64,000 nucleotides of DNA from contig NZ_CP139873.1 in the NCBI RefSeq assembly GCF_034422975.1, forward strand, positions 2,666,001-2,730,000. Direction: 5' to 3'. Both the position numbers and the translations under genes were made by a program. Of the stretch, positions 26,022 to 35,361 are shown piece by piece (positions within the stretch are counted from its first letter, which is position 1; each line of letters starts with the position of its first letter). The stretch is from Idiomarina sp. PL1-037. GTDB taxonomy: Bacteria; Pseudomonadota; Gammaproteobacteria; Enterobacterales; Alteromonadaceae. The notes under the pieces were generated by a model. That model saw only the letters and a list, made by a program, of their open reading frames with translations, did not search any database and was not told the origin of the DNA.

Positions 26022-28094
26022 ATGCCCCAGCTTGACCTCATGACCAGTCTGGCTATAGAGACCTTTGCGCATTCAATACAGGCAGTTTTCCTGCTCGGAT
26101 TTGCCGCCTTACTGATGTATTACCATAGATACTATCAGCGCGATTATCTAGGCTACTGGGCTTTCGCCTGCTGTGCATTCGGTCCTGGCGAAATCATCAG
26201 AGCCTTCCTGGCCGGTAGCGCCATGGTTGCGCCCGAGTCTGCGCTTAGCTGGTCCAATGGTTTACAGGGGGTTGCTTTAACCTTTCAGTACCTCGCCATT
26301 TCTTTTGTTGCCTTAGGAGCCTCTTGCGCCGTTTTTAATAAAAAACCACAAAACTACTGGCAATACATAGCTTATACAGTCTCTCTACTGGGCGGCGTTA
26401 TTTCGTACTTTTGGCTGGAACCAACCATCAGCTACGCTGGTAGCACGCCTAATGCCGGGTTTATGAGGTTTCTGGTCACAGGCTCCGTTTTAGTAGCGGT
26501 CAGCTTGTTTATGTGGCGCAAGCTAGGGAACGGTCTCGGGCCAAAACTGGTATCCGGTGGTTTCTTCAGTATTGGTTTTAAAAACTTTATTGTACTCGGC
26601 GCTATTTTCTTCTTGCCCGGCAACGCCATTGACTGGCTCCTCAGCTTTCAGGCGCTGTTCACCGTTATACTTGTTGCAGCCATCATTGTCGGCATCATTA
26701 TTTGGCTACTGGAGTCTGAACGTAATACCGCCGTGCACGCCATTCAAAGAGCCGAGTATCTGCACACCCATGACGCACTGACGGGAGTTTCTAATCGCGA
26801 TCAGCTGGTCAGTAAAATTCCGCTATTCATCGAGTATTGCCGCAGCAACAACCGCCAGTTAACCATCATGCTTATTGGCATCAGTCGCTTTAAGGTGGTT
26901 AACGAGACTATTGGTATTCGCGGTGGAGACCAGGTTTTAAAAGAAATTGCGCGACGCCTGCAAAACTTTAGCAAACAGCCTCTGGCGGTATCCCGCATTA
27001 GCGGCGATGTCTTTGCTCTTGCCTTTGATCACTTAAAAAGCCGAAGTCTTATAAAAGATTTGGCTGCAGAGCTTCAGGACACACTGAGTAAGCCAATTGA
27101 GGTGGGTGAGAAAACGCTAAATGTTGCTGCTGGTATTGGTATTTCTCGTTACCCTCAGCACGGCAGTCGCTCAGAAGCTCTGCTCAACAAAGCAACCATT
27201 GCGTTGACTCAGGCAAAGCAGTCACATCAACCCAGTGTTACCGTTTATGAACGGGGTATGGATGAGATGTACTCCTATCTGGTTGATATGGAACCAACTT
27301 TGCGACGCGCGATGCGGGAAAATGAATTCACTCTGTATCTTCAGCCTCAGTTTGATTTTGACCATCAACAACTTTGCGGCTTTGAAGCCCTTATCCGTTG
27401 GCAACATCCAGAGCGCGGCCTGCTGAGTCCGGCAGAGTTTCTCCCATATATTGAGCAATTGGGGCTTTCCACTGAACTGGATGACTGGGTTCTTAATAAT
27501 GCGGCGGCTATCCTTGCCTCCTGGAAACAAAGGTTTGGTCTCTGCTGGCCCATAGCGGTGAATTTATCCGCGCCGCAATTTCAGCATTTTCAGTTAATAG
27601 AAAAAATGCAGCAACTACTGGAAGACTACAGTATTTCTCCCGATTGGCTGGAACTTGAAATTACCGAAAATGTTGCCATGTCCGATTTACACAATGGCAT
27701 GAGCGTTATCCAGCGCTTGCGGGAAATGGGGTTTGGTATTTCTATTGATGACTTTGGTACCGGCCATTCCTCACTGGCTTACCTTCGCTCCTTACCAATT
27801 AACAAAATTAAAATAGACCGCAGCTTTGTCAACGAACTGCAGCAAAACAATAACGATGTCACCATTCTGAAAGCCATGATCCGCCTGTCTCACGGTCTGG
27901 GTAAACGCGTTATTGCCGAAGGAATTGAAACCGAAGAACAACAGGACATGTTGCAAATGCTGGGTTGCGACATGATGCAGGGCTATTTCTATTCACCGCC
28001 AATGCGTCTGCAATTTGCCGAGCAATTTATTGAACGCCAAATTCAGGGCAACAAAAAGCCGTTGCCACCCGGAGAGTTTGCAACGGCTTTCTAG
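26022..28094 (+). CDS. membrane GGDEF(degenerate)-EAL protein, likely c-di-GMP phosphodiesterase
   Basis: 690 aa. About seven transmembrane helices (residues 10-235) form an unrecognised sensor module. The GGDEF domain (about 250-410) has lost its signature: ISGDVFALAF stands where GGDEF should be. The EAL domain (about 430-680) is intact: FEALIRWQHPERG, ELEITENVAMSD, IDDFGTGHSSLAYL, KIDRSFV and AEGIETEEQ, so hydrolysis of cyclic di-GMP is expected. The final codons overlap a hairpin that serves the convergent hslU. No clear operon partner. Confidence 0.88.
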   Translation: MPQLDLMTSLAIETFAHSIQAVFLLGFAALLMYYHRYYQRDYLGYWAFACCAFGPGEIIRAFLAGSAMVAPESALSWSNGLQGVALTFQYLAISFVALGASCAVFNKKPQNYWQYIAYTVSLLGGVISYFWLEPTISYAGSTPNAGFMRFLVTGSVLVAVSLFMWRKLGNGLGPKLVSGGFFSIGFKNFIVLGAIFFLPGNAIDWLLSFQALFTVILVAAIIVGIIIWLLESERNTAVHAIQRAEYLHTHDALTGVSNRDQLVSKIPLFIEYCRSNNRQLTIMLIGISRFKVVNETIGIRGGDQVLKEIARRLQNFSKQPLAVSRISGDVFALAFDHLKSRSLIKDLAAELQDTLSKPIEVGEKTLNVAAGIGISRYPQHGSRSEALLNKATIALTQAKQSHQPSVTVYERGMDEMYSYLVDMEPTLRRAMRENEFTLYLQPQFDFDHQQLCGFEALIRWQHPERGLLSPAEFLPYIEQLGLSTELDDWVLNNAAAILASWKQRFGLCWPIAVNLSAPQFQHFQLIEKMQQLLEDYSISPDWLELEITENVAMSDLHNGMSVIQRLREMGFGISIDDFGTGHSSLAYLRSLPINKIKIDRSFVNELQQNNNDVTILKAMIRLSHGLGKRVIAEGIETEEQQDMLQMLGCDMMQGYFYSPPMRLQFAEQFIERQIQGNKKPLPPGEFATAF
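28053..28090 (-). terminator. rho-independent terminator of hslVU, inside the convergent gene
   Basis: On the minus strand AAAGCCGTTGC and GCAACGGCTTT pair (11 bp, 14-base loop), followed by TTTTT-G. It begins 29 bases after the hslU stop. The whole structure lies in the last 14 codons of the convergent GGDEF-EAL gene; in the plus direction it lacks a proper T run. Confidence 0.75.
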
Positions 28095-28118
28095 CTCTAC
28101 AATTTCTGCAGAGTCTTT

Positions 28119-29471
28119 TTACAGGATGAAGCGGCTTAGGTCTTCGTCCTGTGACAACTCACCAACATGTTGATTCACGTAGTCGGCATCAATAACCAGC
28201 TTTTCACCGCTGTGGTCAGTTGCATGGAACGAAATTTCTTCCATTAAGCGCTCAAGCACCGTATGCAAGCGACGCGCACCGATATTTTCTGTGGTTTCGT
28301 TTACATGGAATGCCACTTCAGCAATGCGCTGGATACCTTCCTCAGTAAAGCTCACCTCAACGCCTTCAGTGTTCAGCAGGGCATGATACTGAGTGGTCAG
28401 CGACGCGCTTGGTTCGGTCAGAATGCGTACAAAGTCGCCACTGGTCAGTGCTTCCAGCTCAACCCGAATAGGCAAACGCCCCTGTAATTCAGGAATAAGG
28501 TCTGACGGCTTGCTCATCTGGAATGCACCAGAGGCAATAAACAGAATATGATCGGTTTTTATCATACCATGCTTGGTATTGACTGTAGTCCCCTCAACTA
28601 GCGGCAGTAAGTCGCGCTGCACACCTTCGCGGGAAACATCTGGCCCGCTGGTATCACCGCGTTTACAAATTTTGTCAATTTCATCTAAAAAGACAATGCC
28701 GTTCTGCTCAACAGACTCAATAGCGGCTTCTTTAACGTCATCAGGATTCAGCAGCTTCGCAGCTTCCTCATCAACCAACTGTTTGTAAGCGTCTTTAATG
28801 CGCATTTTGCGCGCCTTGGTCTTGTCGTTGCCCATGTTCTGGAACATGTTCTGCAATTGCGACGTCATTTCTTCCATGCCCGGCGGTGCCATAATTTCAA
28901 CACCCATTTGTGGCATAGCTAAATCAATTTCTATTTCTTTGTCATCCAGCTGGCCTTCACGCAATTTCTTACGGAATACCTGGCGCGTGCCACGTTGGTC
29001 ATCGTTTTCCGGTGTCTCTTCCTGTTGCTGAGCCCAACCAGAAGAAGACTTCTTCGCCGGTGGCAGCAGTACATCAAGAATACGCTCTTCCGCCGCTTCT
29101 TCAGCACGGTAACGTACCTTTTGCATCATTTCTTCGCGCGTTTGTTTCACAGCAACGTCAGTTAAATCCTTAATAATGGATTCAATTTCTTTACCCACAT
29201 AACCTACTTCCGTGAACTTAGTCGCTTCAACTTTAATAAAAGGCGCTCTCGCTAATTTAGCCAGACGACGGGCAATTTCCGTCTTGCCCACACCGGTAGG
29301 GCCTATCATTAAAATATTCTTAGGTGTTACTTCCTGACGCAGCTCGTCGTCCAGCTGCATCCGGCGCCAGCGGTTACGCAGGGCAACGGCGACAGCACGT
29401 TTGGCTTTATCCTGACCAATAATATGTCGGTTTAATTCGTCTACAATTTCTCTTGGGGTCATCTCAGACAT
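28119..29471 (-). CDS. hslU: HslU, ATPase subunit of the HslVU protease
   Basis: 450 aa AAA+ unfoldase feeding HslV, from ATG 29471 (AGGGGA upstream; MSEMTPREIV is the family N-terminus). Longer in-frame starts run into hslV. Walker A GPTGVGKTE at 57-65, central pore GYVGKE, the I domain about 115-240, Walker B IVFLDEIDKI, and the arginine/sensor region IGARRLHTVLERLMEE. The C-terminus SRFIL inserts into HslV. The stop of hslV is one base before this ATG. Confidence 0.97.
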   Translation of the reverse strand: MSEMTPREIVDELNRHIIGQDKAKRAVAVALRNRWRRMQLDDELRQEVTPKNILMIGPTGVGKTEIARRLAKLARAPFIKVEATKFTEVGYVGKEIESIIKDLTDVAVKQTREEMMQKVRYRAEEAAEERILDVLLPPAKKSSSGWAQQQEETPENDDQRGTRQVFRKKLREGQLDDKEIEIDLAMPQMGVEIMAPPGMEEMTSQLQNMFQNMGNDKTKARKMRIKDAYKQLVDEEAAKLLNPDDVKEAAIESVEQNGIVFLDEIDKICKRGDTSGPDVSREGVQRDLLPLVEGTTVNTKHGMIKTDHILFIASGAFQMSKPSDLIPELQGRLPIRVELEALTSGDFVRILTEPSASLTTQYHALLNTEGVEVSFTEEGIQRIAEVAFHVNETTENIGARRLHTVLERLMEEISFHATDHSGEKLVIDADYVNQHVGELSQDEDLSRFIL

Positions 29472-29472
29472 C

Positions 29473-30030
29473 TTATTTTTTCCCCTGCTTCGTTTTGTCT
29501 TCAGCAATTGACTCTTCTTCTTCAATGGTCTGGTTGCCGTTGGTATACACGCAAATATCGCCTGCAATGGTCAGTGCTTTTTGCACAATGTCGCGGGCAT
29601 TTAAGTCAGTATTTTCCAGCAAAGCTCTTGCTGCCGACTGCGCAAACGGCCCACCGGAGCCAATCGCAATCAAGTCATTTTCCGGCTGCACAACATCGCC
29701 ATTACCGGTAATAATTAATGACGTTTCTTTATCCGCTACTGCAAGCAATGCCTCCAGTCGGCGCAAAGCACGGTCGGTACGCCAGTCTTTTGCCAGCTCA
29801 ACAGCCGCCCGCATCAGGTTCCCCTGATGTTGCTCAAGTTTGGATTCAAAGCGTTCGAACAGTGTGAAAGCGTCAGCGGTGCCGCCGGCAAAGCCTGCCA
29901 GCACTTTATCGTGGTAGAGGCGACGCACTTTGCGCGCGTTGCCTTTCATTACGGTATTACCCAGAGAAACCTGGCCATCACCGCCAATAACAACTTTATC
30001 GCCGCGGCGAACAGATACGATAGTAGTCAA
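29473..30030 (-). CDS. hslV: HslV, peptidase subunit of HslVU
   Basis: 185 aa proteasome-like threonine peptidase. After removal of the initiator, Thr2 (TTIVSVRR) becomes the nucleophile; Lys/Gly region RRGDKVVIGGDGQVSLG and the MKGNARKVRRLY stretch are invariant. The start codon is TTG 30030, with GAGGG placed 7-8 bases before it; no in-frame ATG fits the conserved N-terminus. That ribosome-binding site lies in an inverted repeat (30035-30084). The C-terminal extension past ~172 is somewhat longer and more charged than in E. coli (176 aa). Confidence 0.97.
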   Translation of the reverse strand: MTTIVSVRRGDKVVIGGDGQVSLGNTVMKGNARKVRRLYHDKVLAGFAGGTADAFTLFERFESKLEQHQGNLMRAAVELAKDWRTDRALRRLEALLAVADKETSLIITGNGDVVQPENDLIAIGSGGPFAQSAARALLENTDLNARDIVQKALTIAGDICVYTNGNQTIEEEESIAEDKTKQGKK

Positions 30031-30034
30031 ATCA

Positions 30035-30084
30035 AGACCCTCTTTTTTGTCTTAGTGACGTCGATGACAAGTATCTGAGGGTCT
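30035..30084 (-). promoter_or_regulatory. hslV leader hairpin occluding the ribosome-binding site
   Basis: In the minus-strand RNA AGACCCUC (from 30084-30077) can pair with GAGGGUCU (30042-30035), which contains the hslV Shine-Dalgarno. Inside it UUGUC (30070-30066) pairs with GACAA (30051-30047), leaving a 14-base loop. Initiation would be hidden until the stem opens. A heat-shock-like -35 (TTGAAA) lies upstream near 30099-30094. If transcription started just after it, only the inner stem would be made. Confidence 0.5.
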
Positions 30085-30104
30085 ATATCGTATTTTTCAA
30101 TGGT

Positions 30105-30126
30105 GAATATCGACTAATCGATATTC
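30105..30126 (-). terminator. perfect hairpin at the ftsN stop codon
   Basis: GAATATCGA and TCGATATTC form a 9-bp stem with a 4-base loop that holds the ftsN TAG. No U run follows, so it may be a weak terminator, an RNA 3'-end stabiliser or simply a pause site between argS-ftsN and hslVU. Confidence 0.4.
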
Positions 30127-30680
30127 CAGTTCCAGATTGCGCAGCCAAACACCTGGTTACGCTGCAATTTATGGCGATCACGTTCGGCATCGCGTTTGGT
30201 TTCATAAGGACCCAGAATAACCCGGTACCAAAGCCCGTTACTGCCTTCAGTCGAGCGTACCTGAGATTCAAGCCCCGCCATCGCAATTTGTGCACGCAAC
30301 CTTTCGGCGTCCTCCTGCTGACGGAAAGAGCCACATTGCATGAGTTTCGGTGGACCCACTTCACGTTCCGGCACATCCACTTCTACTTCTTTACTTCTTA
30401 ACTCTTCAATATAACGCCAGCGCTCAGCCGATTTTTTCGGCAATAAGTCCGCCGGAGGTGGTTGCACCTGCGGCTGTTCAACCTGTTCAGACTTACCGCT
30501 AATTTGCACCAGAATATAGGCAAAGAAAGCAATGAGACCAATGGCAACAGCGACCACAAACCAGGGCACCGGTTTTCGCTCAGCAACCGGTTTTGCGCCG
30601 CGTTGCTGTTTTTTATTGGTTCCTTTTTTCTTAGTCGGCTTACGTTTCGGCGACTTTGGCTTACGATTCGCGTAATCCAT
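30114..30680 (-). CDS. ftsN: FtsN, cell-division SPOR protein
   Basis: 188 aa bitopic membrane protein that activates septal peptidoglycan synthesis. A very basic cytoplasmic tail (1-36), one transmembrane helix (about 39-58), a Pro/Gln-rich periplasmic linker and a C-terminal SPOR domain (about 108-180) with LMQCGSFRQQEDAERLRAQ and RVILGPYETKRDAER, which binds denuded glycan strands at the septum. It is short compared with E. coli FtsN (319). Six bases after argS, as in other gammaproteobacteria. Confidence 0.92.
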   Translation of the reverse strand: MDYANRKPKSPKRKPTKKKGTNKKQQRGAKPVAERKPVPWFVVAVAIGLIAFFAYILVQISGKSEQVEQPQVQPPPADLLPKKSAERWRYIEELRSKEVEVDVPEREVGPPKLMQCGSFRQQEDAERLRAQIAMAGLESQVRSTEGSNGLWYRVILGPYETKRDAERDRHKLQRNQVFGCAIWNWNID

Positions 30681-30686
30681 AGTGCG

Positions 30687-32429
30687 TTACATTTTCTCCA
30701 GAGTTGGAATGCCCAGCAATTCCAGACCTTGCTTCAGCACATTAGCCGTTAACATCGACAATTTCAGGCGGCTGTTACGAAGCGCTTCGTCTTCCTGATT
30801 CAAAATTGGGCAGGCTTCGTAAAAACTGGAGAAGCGACCGGCCAAATCAAACAGAAAACCACATAAGAAATGCGGCATCGCTTTATCCTGAACCTGATGC
30901 AGTACTTCGTTAAAACGAACCAGCTGATTGGCCAGCGCCAGCTCACGTTCATCACTCAGAATAATGTCTGCGTCACGATCAAAAGCGGTGTCACCCAAGC
31001 GATCAAAAATACTGTTCACACGGGTGTAAGCATAAAGCAGGTAAGGTGCCGTGTTGCCTTCGAAGGTCAGCATGTGGTTCCAGTCGAAAATGTAGTCGCT
31101 GGTACGGTTTTTCGATAAGTCCGCGTATTTAACCGAGCTAATCCCCACCACTTCAGCAACTCGTTTCTGCTGCTCTTCGGTAAGGTCGGTAGTTTTTTGC
31201 TGCAATAATTCCAGCGCACGACGTTCGGCTTCATCTAATAAGTCAGCCAGTTTGGTCACACCGCCGTCGCGACTTTTGTAAGGTTTACCGTCCTTACCCA
31301 TCACGGTACCAAAGCCGTAATGGTTCAGCTGTATATCGCCTTCCACAAAACCGGCTTTGCGCGCCAGCGTGAATATTTGGTCGAAATGCAGCGACTGACG
31401 GGCATCCACAAAGTACATCAAATGATCACCGCCCAGTTCTTTCTGACGGTATTCAATGGCGGCTAAGTCGGTAGTGGCATAAAGATACCCTCCGCCTTTT
31501 TTCTGCACAATAATAGGCAGCGGCTCGCCTTCTTTGCCTTTGTATTCTTCAAGGAACACGCACTGCGCGCCCTGATCTTCAGTCAACAGGCCTTTCTCGC
31601 GAAGGTGCTCAATAACGCCCGGCAATTTGTCGTTGTAGGCACTTTCTGCCATTACATCGTCACGAGTCAGCTTAACACCCAGGCGGTCGTAAACGTCCTG
31701 ACAGTGGCTCAATGACACATCAATAAACTGATTCCACAGCTTCAGACAATACTCGTCGCCCGACTGCAGTTTAACCACCAGCTGACGTGCACGGTCAGCG
31801 AATTCTTCGCTTTCGTCAAAACGCTGCTTGGCGGCTTTATAAAAGGTTTCCAGGTTGCTCAGCTCATATTCTGCCGACTGGTTATCCAGCGCTTCCATGT
31901 ACGCTAAAAGCATACCGAACTGCGTACCCCAGTCACCCACGTGGTTCTGGCGAACGACTTTATGACCTAAAAACTCGCACACGCGTGACACGGCATCACC
32001 AATAATGGCTGAACGTAAATGGCCCACGTGCATTTCTTTCGCCAGGTTAGGCGAAGAGTAGTCAATAACAATAGTTTTGCTTTCGTCAGCCACATCCACG
32101 TTCAGGCTGTCGCTGTTCAGCATAGCGGTTAGCTGGTCTTTCAGCTGGTCCTGCGAAATGGTGAAGTTAATAAAACCCGGACCCGCAATGTCCATTTTCG
32201 ACAGCAGAGTGTTTTCCGGAACCGCAGCAACAATGGCTTCTGCCAACTGTCGCGGATTCGATTTCGCCGGCTTTGCCAGCATTAATGCCAGATTCGTCGC
32301 AAAGTCACCGTGCGACTTATCGCGGGGTCGGTCCAACTGAATGTTTACTGAGTGATCCGCCGGAATTGTGCCCTGTGCTTTAAGTTGACCAATGGCTTCG
32401 GCCAGTAACTGTTCAAGTTGTTCTTTCAT
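30687..32429 (-). CDS. argS: arginyl-tRNA synthetase
   Basis: 580 aa class I synthetase. N-terminal Add-1 domain, HIGH-type motif in EMHVGHLRSAIIGD (about 127-132), catalytic Rossmann fold, and a C-terminal anticodon-binding helical domain (about 455-580) with LLYAYTRVNSIF. The ending is 'LLGIPTLEKM', the usual ArgS C-terminus. Followed directly by ftsN. Upstream gap to priA 92 bases. Confidence 0.98.
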   Translation of the reverse strand: MKEQLEQLLAEAIGQLKAQGTIPADHSVNIQLDRPRDKSHGDFATNLALMLAKPAKSNPRQLAEAIVAAVPENTLLSKMDIAGPGFINFTISQDQLKDQLTAMLNSDSLNVDVADESKTIVIDYSSPNLAKEMHVGHLRSAIIGDAVSRVCEFLGHKVVRQNHVGDWGTQFGMLLAYMEALDNQSAEYELSNLETFYKAAKQRFDESEEFADRARQLVVKLQSGDEYCLKLWNQFIDVSLSHCQDVYDRLGVKLTRDDVMAESAYNDKLPGVIEHLREKGLLTEDQGAQCVFLEEYKGKEGEPLPIIVQKKGGGYLYATTDLAAIEYRQKELGGDHLMYFVDARQSLHFDQIFTLARKAGFVEGDIQLNHYGFGTVMGKDGKPYKSRDGGVTKLADLLDEAERRALELLQQKTTDLTEEQQKRVAEVVGISSVKYADLSKNRTSDYIFDWNHMLTFEGNTAPYLLYAYTRVNSIFDRLGDTAFDRDADIILSDERELALANQLVRFNEVLHQVQDKAMPHFLCGFLFDLAGRFSSFYEACPILNQEDEALRNSRLKLSMLTANVLKQGLELLGIPTLEKM

Positions 32430-32521
32430 TAATGCGACTACCTGTATGAAAAATCGAAGAGGAAATTCAAAGCGCTTAGTTTAATCGCTACGCTCGATAA
32501 AAAAAACCGCTTAGTTGTTAA

Positions 32522-34732
32522 TCAGCTGAAGTCTTGCGGATCAATATCCAGCGACCAGCGCACTTTTTTCAATAACGGCAAGGCGTTAATTTGCGGCAAC
32601 AAGTGTTCAATAAGCTGAAAACGCAATTTTCGCGACTGACAATGTAACAGCAATTGATAGCGGTAACGACCCGCTTTACGCTCCATTAAGGCTGGCATCG
32701 GCCCCAGTAAAAATGCACCGTCCACCTGCGGCATTAGTTGTTGAATCTGAGTCATGGCCTGTACCACTGAATCTCTGTCGGTTGCTTCGCCACGGAACAG
32801 CGCCAAATAAGAGAATGGCGGCAGCTCGCTTTGCTGGCGTTCGGCAAGCGCGGTCAGGGCAAAGTGTGAATAGCCGTTGTTGAGTAAGTCCTGAATTAAG
32901 TCGTGTTCCGGATGATGGGTTTGCAATACCACCTTTCCGGCTTTGTGCTCCCGCCCGGCGCGACCCGCCACCTGAGTATAAAGCTGGCCCAGGCGCTCTG
33001 CTGCCCGGAAGTCCGCACTGTACAGCGCACCATCGACATCCAGCAGCGCCACCAGAGTGACATGCGGAAAATGATGGCCTTTGGCCAACATCTGCGTGCC
33101 TACCAACAAGGGGTACTCGTTATTTGTGGCTTTTTGCAGGTAATCATCCAGTTGGCCTTTGCGGCGGGTGGAGTCCCGGTCAATGCGTAACACGCCGCGC
33201 CCGGGAAACATCTCTTTCAGGCTGTGCTCTAACTGCTCGGTACCCACGCCGTGCGAAATTAAGTGCGTGGAACCACAGGAACCGCACTGCTTAGGTATGC
33301 GCTGCTGGCTACCGCAATGGTGACACTGCAACTGGTGATGAGCTTTATGTACGGTGTAATAAGCGTCACAACGATGGCACTGCGCCAGCCAGCCACATTC
33401 GTGACACATTAACGCCGGTGCAAAACCACGACGGTTAAGGAACAGCAGTACCTGGTTACCGCGTTCAATTTCTACCTGAATTTGTTCCTGCAATGCTTTA
33501 GAAACGCCGGCTTTAATGGGCTGCTGTTTCAGGTCAATAAGTTCGTGTTTAACCATTTGTGCGCCACCAGCTCGCTGCCCCAGCTTAAGCCAGTGAAAAC
33601 GCTTACTAACCGCGTTATTCAAAGTTTCCAGCGAGGCCGTTGCACTACCCAGCACCAGCGGAATATTCAGCAACGACGCCCGTTTAATGGCAATGTCCCG
33701 GGCATGGTAACGAAAGCCGTCCTGTTGTTTGTAGGACAAGTCATGTTCTTCATCGACCACAATAAGCCCGAGTTTCTGACAGGGTGTAAACACCGCCGAC
33801 CGGGTACCGATAATAATTGCCGCATGACCGTGTTTTGCATCCAGCCAGGTATTTAAACGTTCTCTGTCACTCATACCTGAGTGCAGCATGACCACCGGCG
33901 CGTCAAAGCGTTCTTTAAAGCGCTGCAAAGTCTGTGGGGTCAGGCCTATTTCCGGTACCAGCACCAACACTTGCTCTCCGCGCTCCAGCACCGGCTCCAT
34001 AGCCTGCAAATACACTTCGGTTTTACCACTACCGGTAACCCCTTCCAGCAGCAGCGCACTGTGCTTTTGCTGTTGGTTAATGGTTGAAACCGCGACTGCC
34101 TGCTCGGTATTTAGCGCATGACCCTGCTCTTTTAGCACCGATGATTGTTCTTGCCAGCCCTGATTCTTAATCGGAGCCTGCTCGCGCACGTCAATCCAGC
34201 CTTTATCCTGCAAGGTACGAAGCACGGCTGAGGTTACGCCCATGTCGGTTAAATCACTACGCCTGAGCGGCTGATTCTTGAGCGCCGCCAGCACCTGCTG
34301 TTGTCTTGCAGCCCCTTTTAAATCATTAATGGATTGAGCCCGGCCTAAATCGGTCAACGCATAAAAAGTTTCGGTCAGGTATTCCGCCGCATCGCCTTTA
34401 CGCAATAAAACTGGCAGGCTATTGGCAGCAACGTCACCCAACGAGTGGTGATAATAATCAGCTGACCAGCGAACCAGTTGCCAGATATCACGCGGCCACA
34501 GTCGCTGCTCATCCAATACCGAAACAACCGCTTTCAGTGCAAATTCTGGCGGTTCGTCAGTGGCTTCGGCCACCACATACCCCACTAACTGACGCTGGCC
34601 AAAAGGCACACGCACGCGGACTCCCTGCGGCAGTGGCTCGGCACTTTTGCACAGATAGTCATAGGTTTGTCGAAGAGGTAGCGGCAGTGCGACTTTATAA
34701 CGTCGTTCGCTGCCGGTGTTGGCTTGCTTCAT
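32522..34732 (-). CDS. priA: PriA, primosomal replication-restart helicase
   Basis: 736 aa superfamily-2 3'-to-5' helicase that reloads the replisome at stalled forks. N-terminal 3'-DNA-binding domain (1-105, with VRVPFGQRQLVGYV), Walker A EGVTGSGKTEVYLQ (about 230), DEEH box VVDEEHDLSYKQQ, and a cysteine-rich zinc region (CHECGWLAQCHRCDAYY, CHHCGS, CGSCGS) between helicase motifs IV and V. QVAGRAGR marks motif VI. The length matches E. coli PriA (732). Divergent from rpmE, a widespread arrangement. Confidence 0.98.
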   Translation of the reverse strand: MKQANTGSERRYKVALPLPLRQTYDYLCKSAEPLPQGVRVRVPFGQRQLVGYVVAEATDEPPEFALKAVVSVLDEQRLWPRDIWQLVRWSADYYHHSLGDVAANSLPVLLRKGDAAEYLTETFYALTDLGRAQSINDLKGAARQQQVLAALKNQPLRRSDLTDMGVTSAVLRTLQDKGWIDVREQAPIKNQGWQEQSSVLKEQGHALNTEQAVAVSTINQQQKHSALLLEGVTGSGKTEVYLQAMEPVLERGEQVLVLVPEIGLTPQTLQRFKERFDAPVVMLHSGMSDRERLNTWLDAKHGHAAIIIGTRSAVFTPCQKLGLIVVDEEHDLSYKQQDGFRYHARDIAIKRASLLNIPLVLGSATASLETLNNAVSKRFHWLKLGQRAGGAQMVKHELIDLKQQPIKAGVSKALQEQIQVEIERGNQVLLFLNRRGFAPALMCHECGWLAQCHRCDAYYTVHKAHHQLQCHHCGSQQRIPKQCGSCGSTHLISHGVGTEQLEHSLKEMFPGRGVLRIDRDSTRRKGQLDDYLQKATNNEYPLLVGTQMLAKGHHFPHVTLVALLDVDGALYSADFRAAERLGQLYTQVAGRAGREHKAGKVVLQTHHPEHDLIQDLLNNGYSHFALTALAERQQSELPPFSYLALFRGEATDRDSVVQAMTQIQQLMPQVDGAFLLGPMPALMERKAGRYRYQLLLHCQSRKLRFQLIEHLLPQINALPLLKKVRWSLDIDPQDFS

Positions 34733-34899
34733 GGCTCTATTCTGGAACGCCGCCGCGCAGAATACAAGGCAGCAGATTCTGCTTGATCACAGACGCAGGA
34801 TCACATAAAATGCGCGGCTCTTAATTCATTGATGTTTTTTTGCGCATGGTGTTCGGCTTTGGATCGAATGGCGATGCGGCCCATAACTGAGGTAACCCC

Positions 34900-35112
34900 A
34901 TGAAACAAGGTATTCATCCTAAGTACGAGACTTTAAAAGTCAGCTGTTCTTGCGGTCACACGTTCGAAACGCGTTCAACCCGCTCAGAAGATCTTCACCT
35001 GGACGTCTGTTCAGAGTGCCACCCGTTCTACACTGGTAAGCAGCGTGTAATGGACACTGGCGGTCGTGTTGATAAGTTTAAGAAACGTTTTGGCGCTCTG
35101 GGCAAGAAATAA
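34900..35112 (+). CDS. rpmE: 50S ribosomal protein L31 (zinc type)
   Basis: 70 aa. Starts MKQGIHPKYE and ends GGRVDKFKKRFGALGKK, as L31 does. Four cysteines (16, 18, 37 and 40 in SCSCGH and VCSECH) mark the zinc-binding C+ form, usually replaced by a C- paralogue when zinc is scarce; no such paralogue is in the window. GAGGTAACCCC precedes the ATG. A strong terminator follows. Confidence 0.98.
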   Translation: MKQGIHPKYETLKVSCSCGHTFETRSTRSEDLHLDVCSECHPFYTGKQRVMDTGGRVDKFKKRFGALGKK

Positions 35113-35162
35113 GCCTGGGAAAACCTATAGAAAACGTTGCTTAACAGCAGATTTTAAGAGAA

Positions 35163-35186
35163 AGGCGCTAAACAGCGCCTTTTTTT
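35163..35186 (+). terminator. rho-independent terminator of rpmE
   Basis: AGGCGCT-AAAC-AGCGCCT followed by TTTTTT: a 7-bp GC-rich stem, tetraloop and U run, about 50 bases after the rpmE stop. Confidence 0.88.
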
Positions 35187-35361
35187 GTGTCCGCTCGCCT
35201 AAACCTCCCGTTGTTAAAGAAAAGTTAACTGGTGTACTTTTAAACACTCGTTAAATTTAGTTAGCCTTATTAAGAGCATAAAGACGCAGGTAAGATTTGT
35301 TTCTTAGCCTAAAAGCGATAGACTAATTAGCATTCTGATAACCAGACTCAGGTATCACCGC

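Noticed and set aside
32473..32516. Repeated CGCTTAGTT (35 bases apart) between argS and priA
   Set aside because: Only two copies of nine bases with no symmetry or known binding-site match; probably chance.
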